This document shows, in pieces, positions 15,001 through 24,660 of a stretch of 64,000 nucleotides of DNA. The DNA is from Istiophorus platypterus (taxonomy: Eukaryota; Chordata; Actinopteri; Istiophoriformes; Istiophoridae), in the NCBI GenBank assembly GCA_016859345.1, contig CM029126.1, positions 15,204,027 through 15,268,026 of the forward strand. The letters run 5' to 3'. Positions within the stretch are counted from its first letter, which is position 1. Every line of letters begins with the position of its first letter. Below the pieces are notes generated by a model that saw only the letters and a program-made list of their open reading frames with translations, was not told the origin of the DNA and did no database searches. The position numbers and the translations under genes are program-made.

Positions 15001-16710
15001 TTTCAAAAGCACTAAACAAAACAATGTAGGTTTAGCTTAGCATTTTATTCTGAATGCTTTGTCTAATAATAATAATAATAAAAACAGAAAAAAAGACAAC
15101 ACAATGTTGTCTTAAGATTTTAGAGCAAATAATATCAATGACAGAAAATGAGCAATTGTTTTCCTTGGTCCACATGCAAACCAAGTATTTACATACATCT
15201 AATCTGAGTTGTAATACATTAATCACAAATAGGATTTGCACTGATAGCAACCAAAGCTCCATTTGCTGTGTGGTTGTTTTTTTTTGGGGGGGGGCTCCCC
15301 TTGAACTTTTCGTGATGTAATTGTATTTATGATGGATTATTTACCACCTGATGCAAAATCACAACTCTACAATCTTTGCATGAGTCACACTTGAGTAGTA
15401 AGGACGAGCCCCTACAGCACCGACCAAATCTGCAGAAGGAGGTGGGTCTGTAATTACTCTACGCTCCTAGAACTGTACATCTTTCTCATGCTTGCAGCTG
15501 TGACCCGAAACCCTACAAACAGCTCCACTGGTGGGAATCAGTATGAGACTTTTAACGACAGTATGTTTCTGACTAATGAGCCTCCAGCTCTAACACTGAG
15601 GGTACAACCAGCTTGGGCACACTTCTGCACCACCATTTAAACCTCTGTCGTGTATGGTAACATTAGCTAGCAGTTAGCCAAACCCCCTGATCGCGAAAGC
15701 ATTTAAACTCACTTCTGCCTACAGAAGAGCCACGGTGCCAAAATTAAAACTCTCTTACGTGACTGTTTATCCTCAGTTGCGTTAGCCAGACGTACGGTGG
15801 TCTGTCCTGTCTCATTAAACTAGCCAAGCAAACAAAAATCTGCCAGCATCTAGACAGCGCACTAAAACAGCTCGGTTAGCATTTAGCCACTGTACAGGAT
15901 ACTGGGGCGCTTAGCCCTCACGTTCTTTGTGTTCGCTAGTACTAGCTAGCTGCTACTGTGGCCCGAGAACGAGCGGGCCCGTAGACGAAAACTGCGATCC
16001 CTGTTTACAAATCGGCGTACTCACTAGCTGGCTTTTAAAAATATCTCCCACTGGTGTTTTCGCCATCTAACATTTTAACCTTGGCGAGAGCAATTTGGGG
16101 AACGGCACGAATCGGAGTTACAAGCGTCCCTCTGCTTCGCCGAGGTGGTATTTTTGTGTTGCGACTGTTCATTAAATGTCATGGAAAGCTGCACCGTGCT
16201 AACGTTAGCTAGCATGTAACGTTAGCTCGCCGAGCTTGAAGCTAAAGTTAACGTTAGCCTAGCCAAGGGATGTTGACATTTCTCCATGGCACTAACCAGT
16301 CACACCGCTGTGGACAGCACTCAATCGCGAACATTTAGTGATTACAAAAAAATGTTAGAAGATGAAATAGAGATACTAACTCCTGGGTCGGTTTGGGACC
16401 TCACCTCTTCACTCCCACTAGAGCTGTATCCAGCCTGGCCGAGGATCTTGTGGCTCGCCTCTATCCCAAGCAAGCGCAAGTGAGACTGGTCTTCGTTTAA
16501 GGACAGGACCAGGTTTGCGGGCCTTGGCCCTCCGTTAGTCACATCATCGGCTTCAAAGCCCGATCGCCCGAGTTGCCATCGCTTCTCGGAGCGCAAACGG
16601 CTTCGCGACGACCAAGGCCGACCGGGGAAACGACCTCTTGCCGTAGCAGTGCCACCTTGGCCTCCTACGGCAGCCGCGGTTGCTGATCCGCATCCCGCCG
16701 CCGCCATCAT
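1..16710 (-). CDS. kmt2b: Histone H3K4 methyltransferase KMT2B (MLL-family), 3' end beyond window
   Basis: Chromatin-bound trithorax-type H3K4 methyltransferase; 29 coding exons are visible. Coordinates, 5' to 3': 16405-16710, 14677-14755, 10943-14494, 10629-10810, 9631-9750, 9192-9378, 8765-8996, 8605-8672, 8257-8511, 8031-8137, 6997-7194, 6424-6537, 6043-6189, 5849-5941, 5625-5742, 5386-5499, 4776-4960, 4548-4649, 3724-3834, 3443-3519, 2693-2916, 2477-2580, 2201-2338, 1802-1960, 1581-1698, 1402-1480, 1140-1300, 863-1030, 1-743. Phases agree throughout. Visible in order: menin-binding ARGRFPGRP near the N-terminus; an LEDGF-binding-like SEEGDDFRGF across the exon 1/2 junction; a 3.55-kb exon containing FIMPVVSARSSRVIKTP; a CXXC zinc finger (8765-8996); PHD fingers (4776-6537); an extended PHD (1802-2580); FYRN (1140-1480). 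FYRC and SET are off the left edge. KMT2B is favoured over KMT2A by GGPNTKRQCCV, PRLSALPL and RRVYVDFEGI and by the psenen/hspb6/lin37 neighbours. The start is the first of two adjacent ATGs; the second also fits. Whether this is the a or b fish copy cannot be told. Confidence 0.95.
3075..3420. repeat. Degenerate interspersed repeat in a kmt2b intron
   Basis: This intronic stretch contains a polyC run, then wording around 3120-3250 (GCAGGATCAC, AAACTTGGTGGAGGGATGGG, AATTTTGGTG, GATCCAG) that I recognise as typical of a high-copy fish interspersed repeat of unclear class. The following bases to about 3420 fit the same element. No coding capacity or clear terminal repeats are seen. Family assignment is from memory, not a search. 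Confidence 0.45.
9594..9608. repeat. Poly-C tract in kmt2b intron
   Basis: An uninterrupted run of about 15 C lies just downstream, in the gene's sense, of the exon at 9631-9750. It is a simple homopolymer and a likely site of length error in the assembly. Confidence 0.9.
9751..10628. other. kmt2b intron, no exon found
   Basis: The 0.9 kb between two phase-compatible exons contains no open, splice-flanked segment resembling KMT2B. The flanking exons join in phase 0 without it. Confidence 0.6.
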
Positions 16711-16870
16711 TGCTTCAACAACAACACACACCGACGGCAGTTCGAGGAGAGACGAGAGGGAAGGCGCGAGATGGGAGGGGGGGGCGCAATGGTGCAAGGG
16801 AAAGTGAGTTTTTTTTCTCCCCCTCCTCCTCCTCCTCCTCCTCCTTGAGGTTCCAACGTGAGGGGGAAGC
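15380..16870 (-). promoter_or_regulatory. CpG-rich kmt2b first intron and promoter region
   Basis: Base composition changes here to CpG-rich sequence (many CG dinucleotides at 15900-16180 and 16500-16760), surrounding the kmt2b start codon at 16710. GCTAA/TTAGC words, several with CG inside (AACGTTAGC), recur at 15660-15680, 15870-15960 and 16195-16262. A (TCC)n run lies at 16817-16845. I see no TATA box, so a dispersed CpG-island start is the best reading. Confidence 0.6.
16817..16845. repeat. (TCC)n microsatellite
   Basis: About nine tandem TCC units lie roughly 110 bp upstream of the kmt2b start codon, probably in its 5' UTR or core promoter. On the kmt2b strand they read GGA. Confidence 0.9.
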
Positions 16871-18120
16871 GGGTCGACCTCTGCCGGCGGCTGTGCGTTA
16901 AAATCGCCGCTCAGATGCGTGTGTATTACACCTCAGCCTGTTCCGTTCAGATCCAGATGTGAGTGAAACCCCGCTGACTGTTTTAATCTTAACCCCCCGA
17001 TGACAACAGGACTTAATTCACCGATCATTTCTCATTCAATTTAGACGTATCCTTTGCGTTAAAGTTCATGTCTTACACGCTTTAAAAAAAAATTTAAAAA
17101 AAAGTTCTTAAAAAAAAAACCAGCCAAATTTAAAAGCATAAATCTTGGTGAGTCACATATTACAAGATGAAATACACGTATTTAGCATTTGCTCCTTATT
17201 ATTTTAAATTCCCCACATGACAATAAACTTGGGGGGGGGGGGTTGTACCGAAATTGAATGAGGCAGTAATGCAATAATACATGTGACATTCTGGCAGAAG
17301 GGATGGGATGCAGAGGCAGGTAATAAAGAGAAACACTGAATTTACACCCTGTTTTGACGATAAAGTGCATTGCATTCATGATTCGTGATCCTGGCTCTGC
17401 ACATTGCAATACAGTAGATGGCAGTGTGCATCTTTATTGTCGCCTCAAAAAGTAGGAGAAATCTTCAGCAATGGAGTATAACTCATTTTAAAATATAGCT
17501 TTGTTTATGTTCACATCTCAGCCAATGTAAAAGAAGGAAATCAGGTTGCAAAATAATCCGGCTAAAGAAGCATTAGTAATGTACGCTATTAGAAATTAAG
17601 CAGTCTCTTCTTTAATAACAATTTAATCTTGGCAGAAAATATATGACTATTAGTATAGAAGGTTAATATTTGTTTGTTTTTTTATGCTCAAATTTCAGAG
17701 AAACAGCTAAGAATGTGAGACAAACAATGAAAAGCTCAGGAGGTCAGGAAGAGTAATTAAATTGACGTTCTGAGGTTATTTTGTGAAACTGGATGTGAAA
17801 TGTGAAAAGAACAAAATGCTCAATGCCTAGACTAGAGAATGTATATAAAGATTTTTAGCTTTATATACAGTCATTGGTTTAGACTAGATTGGGACTGAGT
17901 CATAAAGGATGTTTTAAAGATAGCAGGGGAAGAAAGAGCGACTTCATTTATCTCCCGGGTCTAAGTCCATCCGTCTTTTATGAATGAAGTCATTGTCACG
18001 CATGTCACGCACTCCGTTACAGCAGGCGGCGGCGTGTTAGCGTGCGCTCGTCATAAAAACAACAAAGAGGGAAGACGAAGAAGAATGAAACGAAGCATGT
18101 GACTCAGAAGAAGAAGAAGG
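16871..18120. other. Spacer between kmt2b and psenen starts
   Basis: AT-rich spacer of about 1.25 kb between two genes transcribed away from each other. It contains A-rich tracts (17080-17120) and a run of about 12 G near 17231-17242. I see no gene. CpG density rises again after 17990, where the psenen promoter is expected. Confidence 0.5.
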
Positions 18121-18195
18121 CGGAAGTGCTCTTTTGTTGTTTCCATTGAGTTAACTAGCGACGATTCTCTGACTCTTTGCATTTAAAAATACCAG
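18000..18195 (+). promoter_or_regulatory. psenen: psenen promoter and non-coding first exon
   Basis: CpG-rich sequence starts near 17995. A GT donor in good context (ACCAG|GTAATT) at 18195/18196 is a likely end of a non-coding first exon. The next exon would begin after the poly-T/GCAG acceptor just before 18595 and carries the start codon. The transcription start itself is not identified. Confidence 0.5.
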
Positions 18196-18612
18196 GTAAT
18201 TTGTTACATTAGCGTACGGTATCCTTATTCAGTAGAATTAGAGTAAAACGACCTCTCCCAGAATGCGGAGACCGATGTAAGTTACTGCTACAGCTGTTTG
18301 TAGCAGTCGGAAAAAACCCTAATCTCCCACTGCTTAGCGAACGAAATGCTAACTGTCCCCGGAGTTGAATTTTCAGTCAGTGCAAATTGGGTCAGCAAGC
18401 ATTAGCGGGAGGCTCTGTTGCTTGGATTTTGTACAGTTTTCCTAAGATTACTTTGTTTAATTCATGCCTAGGCCAGTAGGCGATCGTTTCTTAATCGCAG
18501 CTATCGCGTTTGTTTCACGTCTTTGGGATGGTCTCTCCTGCTGGTTCTGCACTGGAAATTTTTTCTTCAATTTTTTTTTTTTTTTTTTTTGCAGGAATCA
18601 CAAAAATTCACA

Positions 18613-21026
18613 ATGAACCTGGAACGACTGCCCAACGAGGAGAAACTCAGCCTGTGCAGAAAATATTATTTAGGTGAGAGTATCTCAAAAGTAATCATGA
18701 AAGAATCCGCCTCGATTCAAAATCCATATTAATTACTACTCTTCCCGTTTGCTTAATACATTTCCTTAACATACACAACATCCATAAGTTATGGTTGAAT
18801 GGATAGACTTTATTGGTCCCATGAGAGAAATTGGCATGTTACAGCAGACGACGATGAAATAGAATTAAAACTTAAAACCACAACTACAGAATTGCAGACT
18901 TGCAGAGCCAGATATAAAAAAAATCAAACAACAAAAAAACAACATACAGTGTATACAATAAAAATATACAACATATTTACATCACAAATGAGAATAATTG
19001 GAAATGCAGTGTGCAATTTATGGGAGGTTTAAATACAATAAGAACTTTGCAAAATAGCAGTATAAAGCATACAGTGTATAATAAATACCACAATAGTATG
19101 TTATTTCAGCACAGACTGTTATGCAGCAGCGTGTTCACCTGTAACTCAGCTGAGCTGTTGTAAAGTGAATGGTAGGAATGATTTCCTGAAATTTTCTTGG
19201 TTACAGCAGAACTGAATGAATCTGTTGGAAAATAAGCTCTGCTGTCTCTGCAGTGTGGATGGGATGGGATGGGATGGGATGGGATGGGATAGGCTGGGAT
19301 AGGCTGGGATGGATTATCAATGAGTTCAGGGACCTCCTGCTCCACACTGAATCAAATGTCTCCAGGTTCTGACCAGTGATGATCCCGGCCTTTTTGATGA
19401 GTTTGTTGATCCTGTTGGCATCACTGGCACAATTGCTACTCCCCCAGCAGACCACAGCACAGTAGATGGCACTGGTTACCACAGCCTTGTACAAGATCTC
19501 CAGTATCTGGCATCATACATTGAAAGAGCTTAGCTTCCTCAGAAAGTAGAGACTACTCATTGCCTTGTTTAAGTGGATACTCAAGTTCTTGTAGTGCTTC
19601 TCAAATCGTACCTCCTCTCCCATCATGATAATGGATTTGGTCGCAGTTCTTATCGTCCTGTATAATTAACTGGCCTAATGTACTCCCATTTAGCAAGGAT
19701 GGGTTATCAGTGTAGTTCCTGTAAATAGGAGCCGTTTATAAAGTAAAAGAGAAAATCTTGAGTGCTTGCATAAATATTTATTCAATAAATTACCATTGAA
19801 TGTGTTTTATTTCACCTCTATTTTTAACAGGTGGCTTTGCATTTCTCCCATTTCTGTGGTTGGTCAACGTTGTTTGGTTTTTTCGAGAGGCCTTTATAAA
19901 GCCAGCCTACACCGAACAGCTCCAGATAAAAACTTGTAAGTCTCAGCACTGCTACAGTATTTCAGAGATTCTACAAAGTACCACTGCTATTATTTAATTT
20001 TGATAAAAATATCTATTAGGAAACTCTGAGTGTAATGTTTATGCCTCCAAGTTTCCCTTTAGTAATTATGCTGTGGATTCAACACTTATAGGACTCTGAT
20101 AATTCACTAATTAAGTTTTTAATCCAGTCAATATCTTTCAAAAGAGTTATCAGTAAAAGTTTAAAATCAAATGTACATTTGTTATACAAACCTATGAGAA
20201 TATGTTTGATTTTTTTTTTTTTTTCATCAAAGTTGAACTGCTTGGATGTCTTTTCAGTTCTATTGTGTATTAGGTAACCTAAACCTTGGACAAGAAGTCG
20301 TGACTTTTTTTGGTGAAGCAGTTAGATTAAATGTTTTATAAGTAGAGCTGGGCAGCAAATAATTTTTTTTTATGATTCCTTTTAATATAACACATTTTTA
20401 AATAAAATTCTTTCATACACTATAGGATAATACTAAAAACCATGTGACTCACCAGTGATGAACATGAATATAGCTTGTGATTTTGAATGCTTTTGTATAC
20501 ATTGTTGAGATATTGATATAAATAAAATTCAGTGAAAATTATCACAGTATTTATTTCATCCATAGTTCTCAACCTTACCGTTAATATTGTAAGTAGGAAA
20601 AAATATTCATAAAATACTTGGGGCTAGCTTTTATTAACAGACACTTTGGCTAGTATTTTCTTTTTGAAAAAGAAAAAACTTTCCCATGTAAACCTGTGTT
20701 ACTGTTAACACTTTTGATTTAGAACACACTTTCTACTTAATAAAACGTTACTAAAGTTTATTTGCAATTTTCTGAGCTATTTTCTTTTTTTAAAGAAAGC
20801 TTTAGGCAAAGTCAGAGCATTGTATGACCCATGCTTTAATGCCAAGTAATTGTCTTAAGGTTTTTTGTTTTTTTTTTCCCATCTAGATGTAAAACGGTCA
20901 GCGCTGGGGTTAACCTTATGGGTGGCTGTACTCACCGCATGGATTATAGTCTTCCAGCACTGCAGAGCAGCGTTTGGGGAGGTGGGAGACTACCTCTCCT
21001 TTACAATTCCACTGGGCATTCCTTGA
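18613..21026 (+). CDS. psenen: Gamma-secretase subunit PEN-2
   Basis: Small two-helix membrane subunit of gamma-secretase, the presenilin protease that cleaves Notch and APP; PEN-2 is needed for presenilin endoproteolysis and complex stability. Coding exons are 18613-18673, 19831-19935 and 20887-21026. They give about 101 residues, the same length as human PEN-2. The N-terminus MNLERLPNEEKLSLCRKYYL, the hydrophobic stretch FLPFLWLVNVVWFF, YTEQLQIK and the C-terminal DYLSFTIPLG are hallmarks of the family; DYLSF is the conserved C-terminal motif needed for complex binding. Intron phases agree (G|GT and T|AT). The first intron (18674-19830) is expanded by a LINE fragment. kmt2b lies upstream in divergent orientation and hspb6 follows on the same strand, as in the human cluster. 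Confidence 0.97.
18795..19650 (-). mobile_element. Truncated non-LTR retrotransposon (L2/CR1-like LINE) 3' end
   Basis: On the minus strand a peptide running down from about 19494 reads SAIYCAVVCWGSSN and INKLIKKAG, the C-terminal part of fish LINE reverse-transcriptase ORFs. The frame degenerates and is interrupted by a GGGAT microsatellite. The plus-strand word GACTTTATTGGTCCC near 18807 is typical of the 3' end of such fish LINEs. The 5' part is missing, so this is a dead 5'-truncated insertion lying antisense in psenen intron 1. The exact family is not certain. Confidence 0.7.
19256..19315. repeat. GGGAT pentanucleotide repeat
   Basis: Seven or so tandem GGGAT(G) units followed by GGGATAGGCT variants lie inside the LINE remnant. 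Their position within the degraded frame suggests expansion after insertion. Confidence 0.9.
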
Positions 21027-22900
21027 GATGTTTTTTGATGCCAGATCTTTTGAAAATAGCTAATAATCCACTATAATGGACTAAAGAATTTTCTTTCTTA
21101 AACTACAGTGAAAGATTCTGATGAATTGTCTGGTCTCTGGAGCGAAATTAAATGGCCGAATAACCATTAACAGAGTAATCCTTATATCTTCTAAAGATAA
21201 ATGCCTTAGGACTTGGAATTTTATGTTTTTTTGTGCTTGCCTAGGCATTTGAGAAAGTCCTTTAATTTAGAGTAGGCCACTTAATCTTTGTGTAGCGGAC
21301 ATTTTTAACTGTCATGTACACTGTCAAATGACAAAGCTGGATGTTCATTGATGTTTGTTCAGGATATTGACCAATAGATTCAAGTTTGTTTTTTTTTTTT
21401 CTTGACCAAAAAATGTTTATTGTTAATGTTTAAATGTCATTGTTCACCCAAAACTATTTTTACTAGTGTATGAATGACAAATAATAAAAAAAAAATCCAT
21501 ATGTCAGTCAGAATTTCACACTTATGTTGGAATATCATTGTCTCTCTAGGGCCTATGAATCTGTATGGACATCTTGTTTTATGCCTTTATGACTAGCCAG
21601 CTATTTCTCTATATATATTCCTAATATTTTGCATTGTTAGTCTAGAAAATCATCGGCGCCTGTTGTGAAACCCAATAACTTAATCCCCCAAAATGTCCTC
21701 ACTTCCCTGTTGTCCTATATTAGTCATAACATAATCAGTGCCATTTTTAGACCCCCCCCCCAGTCAAAGCTTAAGTGACAGGTTCTACATTACTAACTGG
21801 GAGAACATGTGCTGACTTCACTGGCGTGTGCCAAGAACATGAAGTATCAGCACGTACTTTTCATGATGCAGGGAGTCACCTAATAAAACTAATTTATGAG
21901 GAGTAAATACAAGAATCTGTTCATGGATATTGTGTATTTTTTCCAAATGTGTATTTTATTTGTGTATTCAGAGTTAAATGGGAGTAACCACATTTACACA
22001 TGTACTGTAAATGCAATTTTGGGCACTTCCACTTCATTGTATTTCATATTTGAGGAACCTTTTTTTTTTTTTTTTTTAACTCTAAATTTATTTGAAAACG
22101 AGTTATACTGATAAAAATTGTAAACATAAAACTGGTAACCATATTCTGAAATCAGATTTATAGTTTAAGAGTAAACTTCCCAGAAGATTGATAAGTAGTT
22201 CACTTTCGCTCCACTAAGGCCAACTGTTGGGTTGAGGTGCCATTTATACGTTAACACATCAATAATAATCAAACACAAATCGAATATACCATGCACTGTG
22301 AATACCTGTGATACCTAGAAGTACATTTTTGCTGTTAAAGTTCATTAGATATTAGATCATTAGATATCGAATACAGGACTCTTCACTGTGATCGAATGTA
22401 TTTACATCGAGGTAAGGCTGCTTTTAATGTATGTGAACGATGCGAATGCCTCTTCCTCTATTGTGAGAACGAGTGATGAAGAGAAGGGGGCTCGTTGGCA
22501 GCACACGTGCTCCAACATGTGTTTGACGCCCCCGCTGTCACTGTCTGTCTGGCGTCGGCTCACGAGGGTCAACAACACCGTCTTTTGAACTTATTTTTGG
22601 ACAGACCTTCCTTGACAACCGACCTTAAGCATGTAGTTCCTAACAGGTCTGATAACCCTACGTGAGTGGTCTGTGGCATCGGTGCCATCAACTCTAGGAA
22701 TAAACTAAAGGCTACAGAATTGGCTAATGGCTAATATACATCTTAATTGCCAATAGGACCGCAACAGCTGCGCCACTGCTCAAACAATACACTATTATCC
22801 GGGCATGGCCCCTGCCTGAATACCCAAGGGTGGGCATTAGGCCAGGACATGACAGAAACAAGGTGCCCAGCTACCCCCATCCCTCCCTCCCCCCGGACTC
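21027..22900. other. psenen 3' UTR and AT-rich spacer
   Basis: AT-rich sequence after the psenen stop. AATAAA-like signals occur at 21483-21488 (inside an A-run) and near 21881. There are poly-C (about 21752) and poly-T (about 22062) tracts. A short GC-rich patch with an E-box (CACGTG near 22505) lies at 22480-22570. No open frame looks real. Confidence 0.5.
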
Positions 22901-22916
22901 ATTATGCAACTCCATG

Positions 22917-22923
22917 TATAAAA
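22917..22923 (+). promoter_or_regulatory. hspb6: TATA box of hspb6
   Basis: TATAAAA lies about 30 bp before a plausible start site near 22947. A non-coding first exon would run to a strong donor (AAGAG|GTAAG) at 23115/23116. The spliced acceptor just before the coding exon is at about 23203. An E-box (CAGCTG) lies about 150 bp upstream. A focused TATA promoter suits a tissue-restricted small heat-shock gene. Confidence 0.65.
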
Positions 22924-23205
22924 CACAGCACAACAGTCGGTCACGCCCAGCAGCCAGAGGAAGCGGAGGTTGGAGTCAGGCGAGCGGACGCACCAGATCA
23001 TCCCTGGTACTCACTGCATCTCTCCCAGATTTACACAGGCGGCCGACGCGAGAGGCTGAACAGGGGCTGCCCTTTCCCCATTGTCAACTAACTCGGTCAG
23101 GGAATTCAAGAAGAGGTAAGTGTGGTATGCTTTGTAGACTGACAAGCTGAAGCCTCAGCTGCTGTCAGGTCAACTCTTCTTTTTCTAATTTCCCACTGAT
23201 CAGAA

Positions 23206-24199
23206 ATGGACTTCATCCTGCCAACCACTCTGCCAGCTTGTGGTATCCCATGGGAGAAGGTCTTACCGCCTCTTATTCCTCGGCTGAATGGGACTTATGG
23301 GCAATATAATTGGTCCCCGAATTTACTGATGCCAGAGACTGACAGTACCAGCTCTGCAGAGGTAGGTTATTTTTCGGTTACTATGGCAAGCATTTAAAAA
23401 GACAAACAGTGGATTGCGTTCATTTTGGCTCAGCGGAACCTCATGAAAACTAAGATCAAATGGCCTCTTACAATGGTAACTTGTTCAACAGGCTGAGAAT
23501 CCATTCTATCAACTTCAAAAGTATTGCCCCCAATTTAAAAGCTATAAATCTTATTTATTTTGACAAAAAAAAAAACTCAAGGTCTACTTAGTAGCTTTTT
23601 ACAGAGCTTTCAACTGCATCTACTGTCTTTTATGGCAAGGTGCAGTTGAATGCCCCAGAAAACAACTTATCAATACAAGAATAGACTTAAACACTCGAAC
23701 AATGTCAAGGACATCTATTACATGAACAATGGCAAATAGGGCTTTCTGTGCTATTACTTTGCTTAGGTCTTTTATTTCTACATGATAATACGAAGTATAT
23801 GGATTCATTTTGGCAGGTGAACTGTGATGATAGCGGATTTACGGTTCAAGTAGATGTAAAGCACTTCAACCCAGAGGACCTAATGGTCAAAGTGATAGGG
23901 GACTTTGTGGAAGTTCAAGGAAAGCATGAAGAGAGGAAGGTTGGTATTCTTGGAGGAACTGACCTGCATTTTTTTGGTTTATTTACAACAGCTCTGATAT
24001 GTGTCATCCGCTGAACTTGAATTACTTTCCATTTTGTTAGAAGGATGGTCCTGGGTTTACGACACGGCAGTTTAACCGCCGCTACCGAATCCCAAAGGGA
24101 GTGGACACTATGGCTTTGGAGTCAGCAGTCTCTCCTGATGGCGTCCTTATCATATCTGCACCAATGCTGCAAACCGAGGCCTCCAGATCCCTGGCTTAA
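23206..24199 (+). CDS. hspb6: Small heat shock protein HSPB6 (Hsp20)
   Basis: Cytosolic small heat-shock chaperone, abundant in muscle in other vertebrates; it binds unfolding proteins without ATP. Exons 23206-23361, 23817-23939 and 24041-24199 join in phase 0 to give 145 residues (human 160). The alpha-crystallin domain spans roughly residues 53-135: FTVQVDVKHFNPEDLMVKV, VEVQGKHEERK, then FNRRYRIPKGVD and SPDGVLIISAP. The N-terminal 52 residues are short and lack the RRAS site that PKA phosphorylates in mammalian HSPB6. The assignment to HSPB6 rather than another HSPB rests on the neighbours (psenen, proser3, lin37) as well as on the domain. The 3' UTR meets that of the convergent proser3. 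Confidence 0.88.
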
Positions 24200-24600
24200 T
24201 TCCATTAATACCTCACACTTAAATCACTCTACCATCGTCAACATGAATGACAACAAATGCAACAGAAGCCAGAACACACAGGCACAAGCAGAAATAACTT
24301 CAGGCTCCTCCAGTCGCAGCAATGCTCAACATGTGCCAAAACACACATTTGGTATGTTCCTGGCAAATGTTCTAATAGTCCTTGCTCTCTGAGGTTTGTA
24401 TATACTGCTCTGCTATTACTCAGCAATCTTACATAATGTTTAAAGGAACCAGTCTTTGTAAATATTCTGTGTCCACATATCAAACTGCTGCTTCTTTTTG
24501 TGCAACTTTTGTAATATGCACTGTATTGTGATTGTGTAATAATGCACACAGATGTATCTCAAAACTCTTTATTGTAGAAATATTTCTTCAAAAAAGTACA

Positions 24601-24613
24601 AATAAACTTTATT
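24601..24613. terminator. Bidirectional poly(A) element for hspb6 and proser3
   Basis: AATAAA on the plus strand (24601-24606), one base, then TTTATT (24608-24613), which is AATAAA on the minus strand. The first would serve hspb6 and the second proser3, whose stop codon is only 48 bp away. A second minus-strand AATAAA lies at 24568-24573. Use in vivo is inferred. Confidence 0.6.
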
Positions 24614-24660
24614 TCTTTTAATTAAAAAAAACGACTGCTTCAGGTGCCTCTTGCCAACTT

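Noticed and set aside
1..16710. Assignment of the methyltransferase to KMT2A, which also has CXXC, PHD and FYRN
   Set aside because: Diagnostic residues in the CXXC, pre-CXXC and extended PHD parts, and the psenen/hspb6/lin37 neighbours, fit KMT2B.
16680..16901. Plus-strand frame with SPSSSSSSSSLRF
   Set aside because: Composition artefact of the (TCC)n run and CpG-rich kmt2b start, antisense to exon 1.
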